Below, piece after piece: positions 23,800 to 30,993 of a DNA stretch of 56,524 nt. Within the stretch, counting starts at the first letter, position 1. Every line of letters begins with the position of its first letter. Position numbers and translations under genes: made by a program. The stretch comes from a virus: the IMG/VR virus record IMGVR_UViG_3300005613_002794, positions 1 through 56,524 of that record. One strand, given 5' to 3'. Below the pieces are notes generated by a model that saw only the letters and a program-made list of their open reading frames with translations, had not been told where the DNA came from and did not search any database.

Positions 23800-24213
23800 A
23801 TGAAGAAAGCCTTACTGACGACACTATTCCTTCTTAGTTCTTGTATTGAGAGTAGGCGTGTAATTGACATAGAACAAGAACATGCTCGAATTCAACAAGA
23901 GATTGAACTTTACCGAGTAAATCAAGCAGAACAAAGAGAGCAGGCTTTCTTCGATACTCTTCGAGAGTTTTCTGGGGAAGAGTTTAATGAGCCTAACGTT
24001 AAGTTATTCTTTTGGGAAAATTATGGTTCTTATTCTAAATTTGAGCCTGATCGGGGAATGACTACTTATAGTTTCTTGAATAGGTTGGATTCAGATACTC
24101 CCCCTAAAGCTGTTCGTGAGTATGTCCATTTTTGGCTTTTGATCCAAAATCCTAAACTACGCAATACTACCGCTGAAATTATTTGGAGAAACTACCGAGC
24201 TAAGGTCCTATGA
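23800..24213 (+). CDS. Small lipoprotein
   Basis: 137 residues. MKKALLTTLFLLSSC is a lipoprotein signal peptide with lipobox LSSC, so the mature protein would be anchored by its N-terminal Cys at the membrane. The rest is a charged helix (EQEHARIQQEIELYRVNQA) and an aromatic-rich domain. It could be an outer-membrane spanin or a superinfection-exclusion lipoprotein; context does not decide. Overlaps the next gene by four bases. Confidence 0.65.
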   Translation: MKKALLTTLFLLSSCIESRRVIDIEQEHARIQQEIELYRVNQAEQREQAFFDTLREFSGEEFNEPNVKLFFWENYGSYSKFEPDRGMTTYSFLNRLDSDTPPKAVREYVHFWLLIQNPKLRNTTAEIIWRNYRAKVL

Positions 24214-24566
24214 GTAAGTATATTGTATTTGATAAGTATTTAGTTTCTGATTGTGAGTATGAAGCTGATTACGAAGTAGCAAAATCAGTAATTGAGGTTT
24301 TAGAGGACGAAGTTTGCGAGCTATCTAAACAAGAGATTGTTTCCCTTTCTAGAGCTGGGTATGTAGTTGTTCGGCTGGTCCCTAAAACTTCGGTTAAAAT
24401 CTTATTGGATAATATCAGGGAGGGTGAGAAGAAAAAGAAAGCCGCCGCAGAAAAAGCTAAGAAGGCTAGGGAAGAAAAGAAGCGCCTACGTTTGGCTCAA
24501 GAGAAAAAACTCAAGGAAGAACAAGAGCGAAAACTTTTGAAGGAATTACAAGACAAGTACAGTTAA
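24210..24566 (+). CDS. Protein with Lys/Glu-rich coiled-coil tail
   Basis: 118 residues. The first 70 form a small alpha/beta domain; from about 72 a long charged helix (KKKKAAAEKAKKAREEKKRL) runs to the end. It is coupled to the lipoprotein by an ATGA overlap. No family recognised. Confidence 0.55.
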   Translation: MSKYIVFDKYLVSDCEYEADYEVAKSVIEVLEDEVCELSKQEIVSLSRAGYVVVRLVPKTSVKILLDNIREGEKKKKAAAEKAKKAREEKKRLRLAQEKKLKEEQERKLLKELQDKYS

Positions 24567-24575
24567 ATAAGCACC

Positions 24576-24596
24576 TCCTGTATCACACTCCAACTA
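24576..24596 (+). repeat. Relic of the tRNA-Cys 3' end
   Basis: These 21 bases match 25629-25649, the T-arm/acceptor/CCA end of tRNA-Cys plus its flank, with one difference. The 5' part of the tRNA is missing, so it is a duplication scar. Confidence 0.65.
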
Positions 24597-24606
24597 GAAT
24601 AACACT

Positions 24607-24726
24607 ATGAGACACTCTCCTTGGGCTAAAGGTAATTCCTACAACTGTGGTGATTGGGTAGAAAGCTTTTCTTATTTGGCAGAAGACAGTGAAGGAGAAA
24701 TCACGCTTCACTATTATAAGCAGTAA
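24607..24726 (+). pseudogene. C-terminal fragment of the LpxH-like phosphoesterase
   Basis: 39 residues from ATG 24607. SYNCGDWVESFSYLAEDSEG followed by a short strand copies the end of the phosphoesterase at 19283-20005 (YYNCGDWVETCSWLSEDDYG). None of the metal motifs is present. It lies right after the tRNA-Cys relic, so both seem left from one segmental duplication. It may be translated but cannot be an enzyme. Confidence 0.65.
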
Positions 24727-24738
24727 AAGGAAACACTT

Positions 24739-25302
24739 ATGTCTTGGTTCTCATTAACTTCTATTGTAGACGCATTATCCGTCTTATCCCCGATTAGATT
24801 TGCTACTGTTCACGATAATGAGCATGGAATCCTTTTCCGCTTCGGAAAAGTAAAGAAGGTTATTAACTCCAGTAATGGATTATTTGGAACAGGGGTCCAT
24901 GCCTATTTCGGCTGGTGGTTAGGGAGTGTCGATACTCTTCCTTGCTCAGAGCAAACTATGGAGACTGAATATCAATCAGTAGAAACTATTGATGGTAAGT
25001 CTCTAACTGTAACTTGCTCTATCAATTACAAAGTAGTGGACCCACAAGCTGCTCTAATTAACGTGAACGATTACGTAGGCAGCATGATGGATGTTATTTG
25101 TGGAGTTATTGCTAGTGATATCGGAGTTAAAAGATTCACTGAGCTTAATACTAAACGAGGAGCTATCCTTTCTGAGATTACAGCAAGTCTAGAAGCTTGT
25201 ATGGATCGTTGGGGTATTGAAGTACTGAGTGTAGAATATAATAACTTCACTACTGCTCCTGCTTATCGCCTAATGGCTGACCCTTTTGGAATTAGCAACT
25301 AA
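24739..25302 (+). CDS. SPFH/band-7 domain protein
   Basis: 187 residues. The N-terminal hydrophobic stretch (about 4-25) is short; ATVHDNEHGILFRFGKVKKV, then SVETIDGKSLTVTCSINYKV and VICGVIASDIGVKRFTELN follow the stomatin/prohibitin SPFH fold order, ending ACMDRWGIEVLSVEYNNF. These proteins form membrane-associated rings or scaffolds, and phage copies may affect host membrane proteases. It has an AGG-containing ribosome site just upstream. Confidence 0.75.
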   Translation: MSWFSLTSIVDALSVLSPIRFATVHDNEHGILFRFGKVKKVINSSNGLFGTGVHAYFGWWLGSVDTLPCSEQTMETEYQSVETIDGKSLTVTCSINYKVVDPQAALINVNDYVGSMMDVICGVIASDIGVKRFTELNTKRGAILSEITASLEACMDRWGIEVLSVEYNNFTTAPAYRLMADPFGISN

Positions 25303-25307
25303 ACATT

Positions 25308-25565
25308 ATGAATAAATATCAAGAACTTGGAAATCAGGTAGGGGAACTTGTAGGCCACAAACAAGAGGCTTATGGTGATGCTTTTAATAAGGCTGGAAGA
25401 TGCTTAGAGCAGCTATTCCCTGATGGTATAAAAAAAGAACAATACACAGATTTACTATGTATTGTTCGGATTTTAGATAAGCTCTTTAGGGTTGCTAATG
25501 GTGAGCCTGGAGGATTGCAAGATTGCCATGTGGATCAGGCAATTAAATCCTTAAACAATGTGTGA
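25308..25565 (+). CDS. Conserved phage protein, paralogue of 20616-20915
   Basis: 85 residues (MNKYQELGNQVGELVGHKQE start). AYGDAFNKAGRCLEQLFPDG and QYTDLLCIVRILDKLFRVAN align with the protein at 20616-20915. The stop codon lies inside the 5' acceptor strand of tRNA-Cys, so protein and tRNA genes overlap by six bases. Function unknown. Confidence 0.65.
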   Translation: MNKYQELGNQVGELVGHKQEAYGDAFNKAGRCLEQLFPDGIKKEQYTDLLCIVRILDKLFRVANGEPGGLQDCHVDQAIKSLNNV

Positions 25566-25645
25566 TTGACCGAGCGGTCTAAGGTCCTAGATTGCAAATC
25601 TAAGGGGAGAAATCCACGCAGGTTCGAATCCTGCATCACACTCCA
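25560..25645 (+). tRNA. tRNA-Cys(GCA) with an enlarged variable region
   Basis: Perfect 7-bp acceptor GUGUGAU/AUCACAC, D-arm GACC...GGUC, anticodon loop UUGCAAA with GCA, T-arm GCAGG-UUCGAAU-CCUGC, discriminator U (the known Cys identity base) and encoded CCA. The anticodon stem has one C-A mismatch. The variable region is about 14 bases (GGGGAGAAATCCAC), long for tRNA-Cys. The 5' end overlaps the stop of the preceding gene. Confidence 0.82.
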
Positions 25646-25716
25646 ACTATAATTATATTATGACACAACAAGAAAATAAAGATCACCATTTTTCCCAAGT
25701 TTTCTCAAGTTGAGGC

Positions 25717-25744
25717 TTGACATCTGCCGATAATATGGTATAAT
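25717..25744 (+). promoter_or_regulatory. Consensus promoter giving a leaderless mRNA (duplicate)
   Basis: TTGACA (25717-25722), 16-base spacer, TATAAT (25739-25744), six bases to ATG 25751. The promoter and about 30 bases upstream, including the last codons of the 22981-23484 gene, are a copy of 23454-23515. Confidence 0.8.
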
Positions 25745-25750
25745 ATCCCC

Positions 25751-25960
25751 ATGAAAGCACGACAAATCGTACAACAGTTGGACCACTTCAACGATGTCAC
25801 TCTGGAGATCCTGGAGCTTATTGACATCTGGCGTACTGCCAAGCACCCTGAGCTAATTGAGGCCGTCAAGGAGGCTCACGAAAAGCTCGACAGAATGCGG
25901 CAAGAGAGCTGTGACCTGGCTGACACAATCGACTACCAAATTAGTGAAACCTTGATGTAG
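25751..25960 (+). CDS. Small helical protein from a leaderless promoter
   Basis: 69 residues (MKARQIVQQLDHFNDVTLEI start), two amphipathic helices and an acidic end. The ATG lies at the expected transcription start. It differs in sequence from the gene after the other copy of this promoter (23516-23788). No family recognised. Confidence 0.6.
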   Translation: MKARQIVQQLDHFNDVTLEILELIDIWRTAKHPELIEAVKEAHEKLDRMRQESCDLADTIDYQISETLM

Positions 25961-25976
25961 ACGGAGAAACTCTGAT

Positions 25977-26381
25977 ATGGGACTTGATATGAATGTTTAC
26001 CACACGAACGGTGTGGAGCTTACTGAAGAGAACTTCGAAGAGCATTGCATGGGTCAGTGGGACGACTTTTACTGGCGCAAGGCTAACGCTATTCACGGTT
26101 GGTTTGTTGATACTGTCCAAGGTGGCAAAGATGAATGTCAAATCACTGAGATCAACTGGCCTGACCTTTTGAACCTGAAGAGTCTGTGTCTTGCTGCTCT
26201 GAAATATCCTTCTGACGCAGCTAGTGTTCTTCCTATTCGTCGAGGTTTCTTCTTCGGGCCCTACGACTACGGCGAGTATTACATGGAAGCCCTCAGGGCT
26301 ACGATTGGGTACATTGAAAAGATGCAGGAGATGAAGAAGGAGAATCCCCAGACCCGATTCTTCTACAACGCAAGTTGGTGA
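25977..26381 (+). CDS. Conserved phage protein of unknown function (MGLDM family)
   Basis: 134 residues. MGLDMNVYHTNG, FYWRKANAIHGWFVDTVQGG, LPIRRGFFFGPYDYGEYYME and the C-terminal helix follow a family seen in many phages and some bacteria, with conserved WRKANxIHxWF. No enzymatic role is established that I know of. It sits 16 bases after the previous gene and probably shares its transcript. Confidence 0.7.
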   Translation: MGLDMNVYHTNGVELTEENFEEHCMGQWDDFYWRKANAIHGWFVDTVQGGKDECQITEINWPDLLNLKSLCLAALKYPSDAASVLPIRRGFFFGPYDYGEYYMEALRATIGYIEKMQEMKKENPQTRFFYNASW

Positions 26382-26388
26382 TAGAACT

Positions 26389-26571
26389 ATGAAAATATTG
26401 AACGACATGAAGGGCAACATTGACGGTAAAGTAATTCTTTCCCGACTGGATTGCCGTAGACTACACTCTGCTATTTTCTACTTTCTTAAAGAAGAGCCTT
26501 CGGATGAAGAAGCAGAGGGACTTCGTAAACTACAGGCTCAACTAAAAGCAATGATTCAGGAATTAGGTTGA
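26389..26571 (+). CDS. Small helical protein of unknown function
   Basis: 60 residues (MKILNDMKGNIDGKVILSRL start), helical, closely following the MGLDM-family gene. Its TGA stop is part of the -35 (TTGACC) of the next promoter. No family recognised. Confidence 0.5.
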   Translation: MKILNDMKGNIDGKVILSRLDCRRLHSAIFYFLKEEPSDEEAEGLRKLQAQLKAMIQELG

Positions 26572-26596
26572 CCCAGGGACCTGATCCTGGTATAAT
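26568..26596 (+). promoter_or_regulatory. Consensus promoter giving a leaderless mRNA
   Basis: TTGACC (26568-26573), 17-base spacer, TATAAT (26591-26596), ACACGC and ATG 26603. It matches the minus-strand array promoters in both boxes and in the six-base gap. Confidence 0.8.
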
Positions 26597-26602
26597 ACAC
26601 GC

Positions 26603-26680
26603 ATGAATGACAAGCAGACAACCGATTTTGATCATGGTGTTCAGGTAGGGCGTTTACACCCTTTTGATAAATTATCGTAG
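26603..26680 (+). pseudogene. N-terminal stub of a gene interrupted by an HNH insertion
   Basis: From the leaderless promoter, ATG 26603 reads MNDKQTTDFDHGVQVGRL and stops at 26680, after entering the antisense end of the HNH gene (its stop is at 26641-26643). A consensus promoter for a 25-residue peptide is unlikely, so an original gene start was probably cut by the endonuclease gene. The rest may be the sigma-like gene after the insertion, or lost. Confidence 0.5.
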
Positions 26681-27216
26681 GCCCACAGAGGTTGTAGATT
26701 CTGATAGTGAAACAAGGGAATCAATTCCTCTAGGGATTTAGCCGATGATAAAGGGACAATATGATCTACATGCCATTCACCATAATTGTCCCAACCCATG
26801 CCGTCTACAAATTGGTTTTCCAGATGTGCTTTGAGATCACTCCAAGTACATCCAAGGTAAGCCCCTGTGTGGTGCTCTTTTCCTTCTTGAATAAGCTCCC
26901 TGATCCTAGCCCGACAACTGTTCTTCACCCTGTTCAAGGGTTTCCTTCGGTATTCCTTTTGGTATTCCTGTTGTCTTTTGGATGTTTTTCGTTGGGCTAG
27001 GATCTTTTCTTTATTTTCATAATAATATTTCCGAGATTTTGCTTGCCTTTCCTCTCTGTTTGCGGTATAATTGGCGCGTGAGGTTGAGGCAGTCTTCTCT
27101 GGGTTCTCGACCCGATATTTCTTCACTACAGCCCTCTTACAGGCTTTACAGGATGGGTAGCCAGAGTAGAACTCGGACTCGTCTTTCTCCACACCACACT
27201 TAGTACACTTCTTCAT
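26641..27216 (-). CDS. HNH endonuclease
   Basis: 191 residues. N-terminal zinc finger CTKCGVEKDESEFYSG...CKAC, a long basic helical linker, then the catalytic part HTGAYLGCTWSDLKAHLENQ, WHVDHIVPLSSAKS and YQNLQPLWAYDNLSKG, typical of the HNH family with HVDHIxP. It is inserted antisense between a promoter with a gene start (26568-26640) and the sigma-like gene. A TATACT lies next to its ATG. Confidence 0.85.
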   Translation of the reverse strand: MKKCTKCGVEKDESEFYSGYPSCKACKRAVVKKYRVENPEKTASTSRANYTANREERQAKSRKYYYENKEKILAQRKTSKRQQEYQKEYRRKPLNRVKNSCRARIRELIQEGKEHHTGAYLGCTWSDLKAHLENQFVDGMGWDNYGEWHVDHIVPLSSAKSLEELIPLFHYQNLQPLWAYDNLSKGCKRPT

Positions 27217-27226
27217 ACAAGTATAT

Positions 27227-27823
27227 ATGCTGGAACGTAAAGAAAACTGGAACGAAAAAGCTGATTTTTATGACCATATGGAGAGCAAGTATGGTAAGCT
27301 CATGCATAAGATCAGTCATTGGATTTCTGGTGATATCGCTATCACTTCTCACGATGATAATGTTCAAGAGCTTTGGCTGGTAGCGTACACCACTATGGAA
27401 ACATTTAGCCGCTTGAACCTAGAGCAGTACCCAAATGGGTTTGAGGACTACAAGGACACCAAACATTGGGACAAGTACATCAAAACCGCGCTTTGGAATA
27501 ACAAGAATTCTCGCGGAGCAAAGATCACCAAGAAGTTTAACATCACCCGTAACACCGTTGACATTGTAGACAACGAGGAAGTGCTACAGAAAGAGGATCC
27601 TTCTGTGGCTTGCTCTGACACTGATATCTTCCTTGAGGAGATTCAGCCCATGCTCACTGACGATCAGCGAGTGCTTGTGCGTTCGATCCTAGAGGACCCT
27701 ACATATATCAAGCCTTCGGGCAAGGTAAACATCAACGCTCTAGCCAAGAACACAGGCAAGACCTGGAATGATGTGAGCATCCTTCTCAAAGACCTTGGGC
27801 GACGAATCGGTAACGAACTATGA
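27227..27823 (+). CDS. Possible sigma-factor-like protein
   Basis: 198 residues. KLMHKISHWISGDIAITSHD followed by DNVQELWLVAYTTMETFSRL resembles sigma region 2 (the DDxxQEhxLxxxxAxxxF pattern that contacts RNA polymerase and the -10). A C-terminal helix-turn-helix-like part (INALAKNTGKTWNDVSILLK) could be region 4. This would fit a phage late sigma factor of the gp55 sort, but the match is weak and not decisive. It overlaps the next gene by four bases. Confidence 0.5.
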   Translation: MLERKENWNEKADFYDHMESKYGKLMHKISHWISGDIAITSHDDNVQELWLVAYTTMETFSRLNLEQYPNGFEDYKDTKHWDKYIKTALWNNKNSRGAKITKKFNITRNTVDIVDNEEVLQKEDPSVACSDTDIFLEEIQPMLTDDQRVLVRSILEDPTYIKPSGKVNINALAKNTGKTWNDVSILLKDLGRRIGNEL

Positions 27824-28146
27824 AACAGTACAAAACAGTATATCTCAGTGGTAGTATTTCTGGCCGCATCCAAGGGATCGCAGAGTTCCACTTCAAAGCA
27901 GTCCAGCGTTGGATCGAGGAGCAGACAGGCGCTTATGTCTACAACCCAATGGAGTTTAAGGAGCGTGATTGCTGGGAGGATTACATGCGAGACGGTATCT
28001 CAGCTTTGATGGACTCTGATGCTATCCTGATGCTGGATGGTTGGCAAGAGAGCAGGGGTGCTTCTCTGGAGAGGCATATCGCTCTTGAACTCAAGATTCC
28101 TGTCTTCTACGAACACACTACGCCATGGGTTTCTTCAGAAAACTAA
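27820..28146 (+). CDS. DUF4406 nucleoside 2-deoxyribosyltransferase-like protein
   Basis: 108 residues. VYLSGSISGRI at the N-terminus, YNPMEFKERDCWEDYMRDGI and DAILMLDGWQESRGASLERH follow the DUF4406 pattern, related to nucleoside 2-deoxyribosyltransferases, with the conserved Asp and the Glu of the SxGAxxE helix. It could act on nucleosides or bind nucleotides. Coupled to the gene upstream by ATGA. Confidence 0.75.
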   Translation: MKQYKTVYLSGSISGRIQGIAEFHFKAVQRWIEEQTGAYVYNPMEFKERDCWEDYMRDGISALMDSDAILMLDGWQESRGASLERHIALELKIPVFYEHTTPWVSSEN

Positions 28147-28247
28147 TTTACGCAACCATAATCCCTCAAGATGTGAGGGAAGCAATCAAGATTGACGAGC
28201 TAAAGAAACTCAACGAACAAAAAGAAAAGGACAAGAAGAAGAAATGA
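28125..28247 (+). CDS. Small basic peptide (40 aa)
   Basis: 40 residues from ATG 28125: a short hydrophobic start (MGFFRKLIYATIIPQDV) and a Lys-rich tail (EQKEKDKKKK). It overlaps the previous gene by 22 bases and the next by four (ATGA), so it fills the gap in a coupled chain. Membrane association is possible. No family recognised. Confidence 0.5.
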   Translation: MGFFRKLIYATIIPQDVREAIKIDELKKLNEQKEKDKKKK

Positions 28248-28471
28248 GCGACAAAACTTATGACCTCCTGAACACTTTCATTGTGACCCTTGGCATTTTA
28301 GGCTTCTCCTGGATCGCACTAAACGCGGTGGATAAGGCTGCTGCTCGTAAGCACTCCGAGGAGATCTATCGTCTGGAGATCAAGGAGATTGAAGCCAACG
28401 CTCGCATGAAACTGTCTGACATGATCATTGATCTGAACGAAACCATTTTGAGCTTGAAGGAGCAACTGTAA
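28244..28471 (+). CDS. Small single-pass membrane protein
   Basis: 75 residues. TFIVTLGILGFSWIALNAV (about 12-30) is one transmembrane helix, followed by a charged helical domain with heptad character (EEIYRLEIKEIEANARMKLS). The topology resembles small phage membrane anchors or holin-like proteins, but nothing assigns a role. Coupled to the upstream peptide by ATGA. Confidence 0.6.
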   Translation: MSDKTYDLLNTFIVTLGILGFSWIALNAVDKAAARKHSEEIYRLEIKEIEANARMKLSDMIIDLNETILSLKEQL

Positions 28472-28475
28472 AAGA

Positions 28476-28982
28476 ATGAGCACTTACGATTTCAAAGACG
28501 GTAACGGTCCTGTCCCTGCTCATCAACACACTAACCCTGATGGTTCTGTCGGTGGCTGGGTAGCTGATACTGCCACCGTCGCTGATACTGCCTACATCGG
28601 TCGTGATGCCAAGGTGTCTGGTGATGCCTTGGTGTATGATAATGCCTGGGTGTTTGATGATGCCTTGGTGTATGGTAATGCCAAGGTGTATGGTGATGCC
28701 AAGGTGTATGGTAATGCCTTGGTGTATGATAATGCCTGGGTGTTTGATGATGCCTTGGTGTATGGTAATGCCAAGGTGTATGGTGATGCCAAGGTGTATG
28801 GTAATGCTGAGGTTTTTGGTAATGCCAAGGTGTTTGGTAATGCCTTGGTGTATGATAATGCCTGGGTGTTTGATGATGCCTTGGTGTATGGTAATGCCAA
28901 GGTGTATGGTAATGCCAAGGTGTGCGGTCATGCCTGGGTGTTTGATGATTCTGTATTGAGTACAGGAACCCACAAGGAATAA
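28476..28982 (+). CDS. YdcK-like beta-solenoid protein 1
   Basis: 168 residues. The N-terminus has GPVPAHQHTNPDGSVGGWVA; from about residue 40 there are roughly 18 hexapeptide repeats of type (N/D)AxV(Y/F)(G/D), which should wind into a left- or right-handed beta-helix as in the YdcK solenoid family. The DNA is built from 18-base units with longer identical blocks, so it can expand or contract. It shares the HTNPDGSxGGWVAdTA header with 28985-29581 and 35320-35919. Possibly a structural, adhesive or decoy surface. Confidence 0.75.
   Translation: MSTYDFKDGNGPVPAHQHTNPDGSVGGWVADTATVADTAYIGRDAKVSGDALVYDNAWVFDDALVYGNAKVYGDAKVYGNALVYDNAWVFDDALVYGNAKVYGDAKVYGNAEVFGNAKVFGNALVYDNAWVFDDALVYGNAKVYGNAKVCGHAWVFDDSVLSTGTHKE
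28641..28936 (+). repeat. 18-bp coding tandem repeats
   Basis: About 16 units of a roughly 18-base unit (consensus GGTAATGCCAAGGTGTAT) encode the hexapeptide turns. A longer block of about 100 bases around 28632-28732 recurs at 28722-28822, showing recent block duplication. Confidence 0.8.
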
Positions 28983-28984
28983 CG

Positions 28985-29581
28985 ATGAACAAGAAAGAAG
29001 TTATCAAGAGCCTGGAATCCATTATCGAGGCTTTGAGTGCTGAGGAGCAAGAAGAAATCACTACCTTTGATTTTGGTAGTGGACCTGTTCCTGCTCATCA
29101 ACACACTAACCCTGATGGGTCAATCGGTGGTTGGGTAGCGGATACAGCTAAAGTAGAACCTAATGTTTATATCGGCTCTAATGCTAGGGTTTTTGGCGAA
29201 GCTTGGGTTTATGGTAATGCTCAGGTTTATGGTGAAGCTTGGGTTTATGGTGAAGCTCGGGTTTGGGGTAAAGCCTGTGTGCTTGGTAATGCTCGGGTTT
29301 ATGGTTATGCTGAGGTTTATGGTAATGCTTGGGCTTATGATAAAGCTCGGGTTTATGATAAAGCTCTAGTTTATGGTAATGCTGAGGTTTTTGGTAATGC
29401 CGAGGTTTATGGTACTGCCCAGGTTTCTGGTACTGCCCAGGTGTCTGGTTTTGCCAGGGTGTATGGTAATGCCTTGGTTTCTGGTAATGCTGAGGTTTGT
29501 GGTAATGCTGAGGTTTATGGTAATGCTCTAGTGTTTGGAGATGCTGGAGAGCATTACCATAGTGACTATAATGAGGACTAA
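28985..29581 (+). CDS. YdcK-like beta-solenoid protein 2
   Basis: 198 residues. After a helical start (VIKSLESIIEALSAEEQEE) comes the shared header GPVPAHQHTNPDGSIGGWVA, then about 20 hexapeptide repeats (NAxVYG type). The repeats are more diverged in DNA than in protein 1, so this copy is older or under selection. A header plus solenoid organisation shared by three proteins implies a common attachment role of the header. Confidence 0.75.
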   Translation: MNKKEVIKSLESIIEALSAEEQEEITTFDFGSGPVPAHQHTNPDGSIGGWVADTAKVEPNVYIGSNARVFGEAWVYGNAQVYGEAWVYGEARVWGKACVLGNARVYGYAEVYGNAWAYDKARVYDKALVYGNAEVFGNAEVYGTAQVSGTAQVSGFARVYGNALVSGNAEVCGNAEVYGNALVFGDAGEHYHSDYNED

Positions 29582-29584
29582 GCA

Positions 29585-30100
29585 ATGAAATACGAAGAGA
29601 TCAAAGTCCACAAGATCAAGACAGCGGAAATGTATGTGAATGCCTGGTACATCATGCAGGAAGAATTCCCTGATCACAGGGACACAGATCTCTTGAGTGA
29701 ATACGAGTGGATTCTAGTAGCCACAATCGAGCAGAACCAACCGCTGATCAGGGGAAAGAAACAAAAACTAATCGGCGTGATAACAGCGAACAAGTATATC
29801 CCAAAAAAAGCTCTACTGTGTGATATAGTAGTATCCCCAGGATATAGATCCAAAGGAGTAGGAATCAAGATGCTAAAAGAGATGGGCATCATGCTGAGAC
29901 AACAAGGATATACTCACCTTATGGGATTCACACCTAAGAAGAATACAGAAGCTCTCAATACATACAAGAGAGTACACACACACCAAGAAGAAATGATCAT
30001 TACCTCTAGTGAACTAGATGTAAGCATACCACACATCGAACAACTAGAAGCTAAACTAAAATACAGAGATAAGAGAACCAAGAGACAATCACGAAGGTAA
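29585..30100 (+). CDS. GNAT-family acetyltransferase
   Basis: 171 residues. CDIVVSPGYRSKGVGIKMLK is motif A of the GNAT fold (acetyl-CoA-binding R/QxxGxG/A, here RSKGVG), with TEALNTYKRV as the C-terminal motif B tyrosine segment. It should acetylate an amine on a protein or small molecule. It closes the plus-strand run and is followed by a long non-coding stretch. Confidence 0.75.
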   Translation: MKYEEIKVHKIKTAEMYVNAWYIMQEEFPDHRDTDLLSEYEWILVATIEQNQPLIRGKKQKLIGVITANKYIPKKALLCDIVVSPGYRSKGVGIKMLKEMGIMLRQQGYTHLMGFTPKKNTEALNTYKRVHTHQEEMIITSSELDVSIPHIEQLEAKLKYRDKRTKRQSRR

Positions 30101-30557
30101 AAGAGGTAGAAAAGAATAGAGAAAAAGGTACAAAAAAGGGTAGTACCAAAAAGTCAAAGTAGAGGCACCCCATATACCCACCCCCCTGAAAAGTAAACCA
30201 AAAAGTCAAAGTATTGAGTTTGAGTATACAAAATACTATACAGGGGACCAAAAAGTCAAATTAGGGGTTCTGAAAATAAGTTGTTTGCTTGACCCAAACT
30301 AAATTCCCACTTTCTCCCACATCCCCCCACTAAACTAAATTCTGTTTTTCTCCCACCCCACCGAACTAAATTTAGAACTAATTCGGTCCACACCGAATAA
30401 AAGTAAACCAAAAAGTCAAACCTGGAAATTGAAATAAATGCATTTTAAAGCACTTTAGTAGGAGCTAGACTCAAATAGTCTAATTTTAAAACCACCTATC
30501 ACAACAAATTAGGATATGGTTTAAAAAACTCCTAAGGAATAAATCCAACTAGATAAG
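30101..30557. other. Non-coding stretch with iteron-like 14-mers
   Basis: No gene is visible between the convergent genes ending at 30100 (+) and 30642 (-). It holds four exact copies of ACCAAAAAGTCAAA at 30145, 30197, 30247 and 30407, a repeated AACTAAATTC element (about 30299 and 30335), a stem ATTCGGT/ACCGAAT (30381-30398) and AT-rich blocks. Directly repeated 14-mers plus AT-rich DNA are the appearance of an origin or regulator-binding region. Confidence 0.55.
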
Positions 30558-30595
30558 AAAAACCCTCTAGGCTATTTAAAGTCTAGAGGGTTTTT
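30558..30595. terminator. Bidirectional terminator
   Basis: 13-bp stem AAAAACCCTCTAG (30558-30570) with CTAGAGGGTTTTT (30583-30595), with A- and T-runs on both sides so it can stop transcription from either direction. Confidence 0.85.
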
Positions 30596-30641
30596 CTATT
30601 TAGTCTGAATTAAATTCAGCGAAGCATATCAGGACTTACTT

Positions 30642-30836
30642 TTACTGAAAAGCTTCCCAATCTTCTTCGTTATCGTAATCGTCGAACATATCGTCAAGCG
30701 CTTGACGATAATAGTCTGCGGTACTAATGCTCTGGAAAGTAGCATTCTCTCGCGTTGCAGTGTAGTAAACCGCTTCCCGATAAGAATCCACAACAAGGGT
30801 AGATCCATCCTCAAACCGAACCTCGAACTTTTTCAT
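30642..30836 (-). CDS. Small acidic protein, leaderless array gene
   Basis: 64 residues from ATG 30836 (MKKFEVRFEDGSTLVVDSYR). The longer reading starting at 30854 would translate through the TATAAT box and is rejected. Beta-rich start and a very acidic end (DDMFDDYDNEEDWEAF). No family recognised. Own promoter at 30843-30871. Confidence 0.65.
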   Translation of the reverse strand: MKKFEVRFEDGSTLVVDSYREAVYYTATRENATFQSISTADYYRQALDDMFDDYDNEEDWEAFQ

Positions 30837-30842
30837 GCCCCT

Positions 30843-30871
30843 ATTATACCTCACGTGGCCTAGAATTGCAA
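30843..30871 (-). promoter_or_regulatory. Leaderless sigma-70 promoter
   Basis: TTGCAA, 17-base spacer, TATAAT (30848-30843), six bases to the ATG at 30836. Confidence 0.75.
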
Positions 30872-30930
30872 GAGAAACCCGTGGGAATTTTTTGGTTCCC
30901 GTCGTAAGTGGTTGTAAATAAAGGACTTAT

Positions 30931-30984
30931 GGCGCGCCGCCGCCCGCAGGCCGATCCTAAACCCTTGGGGGATAAGCACTTAGG
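30931..30984 (-). repeat. Hairpin-rich intergenic element, copy 1 (inverted)
   Basis: Inverted relative to copies 2-7: CCTAAGTGCTTATCCCCCAA then GGTTTAGG and a GC-rich GGGCGGC tail. It lies between a gene end and the next promoter, as do the other copies. Confidence 0.7.
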
Positions 30985-30993
30985 ACCTCGCCC

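Noticed and set aside
25658-25713. Short frame MTQQENKDHHFSQVFSS
   Set aside because: It ends inside the duplicated promoter segment, is 17 codons long and has no independent support.
28531-29061. Minus-strand and other-frame readings rich in HTPRHHQTP or MPRCLVMPW repeats
   Set aside because: They are out-of-frame or antisense readings of the 18-base coding repeats and have no start signals.
28641-29560. Possible CRISPR array
   Set aside because: The repeats are contiguous 18-base coding units without unique spacers; they encode a hexapeptide solenoid.
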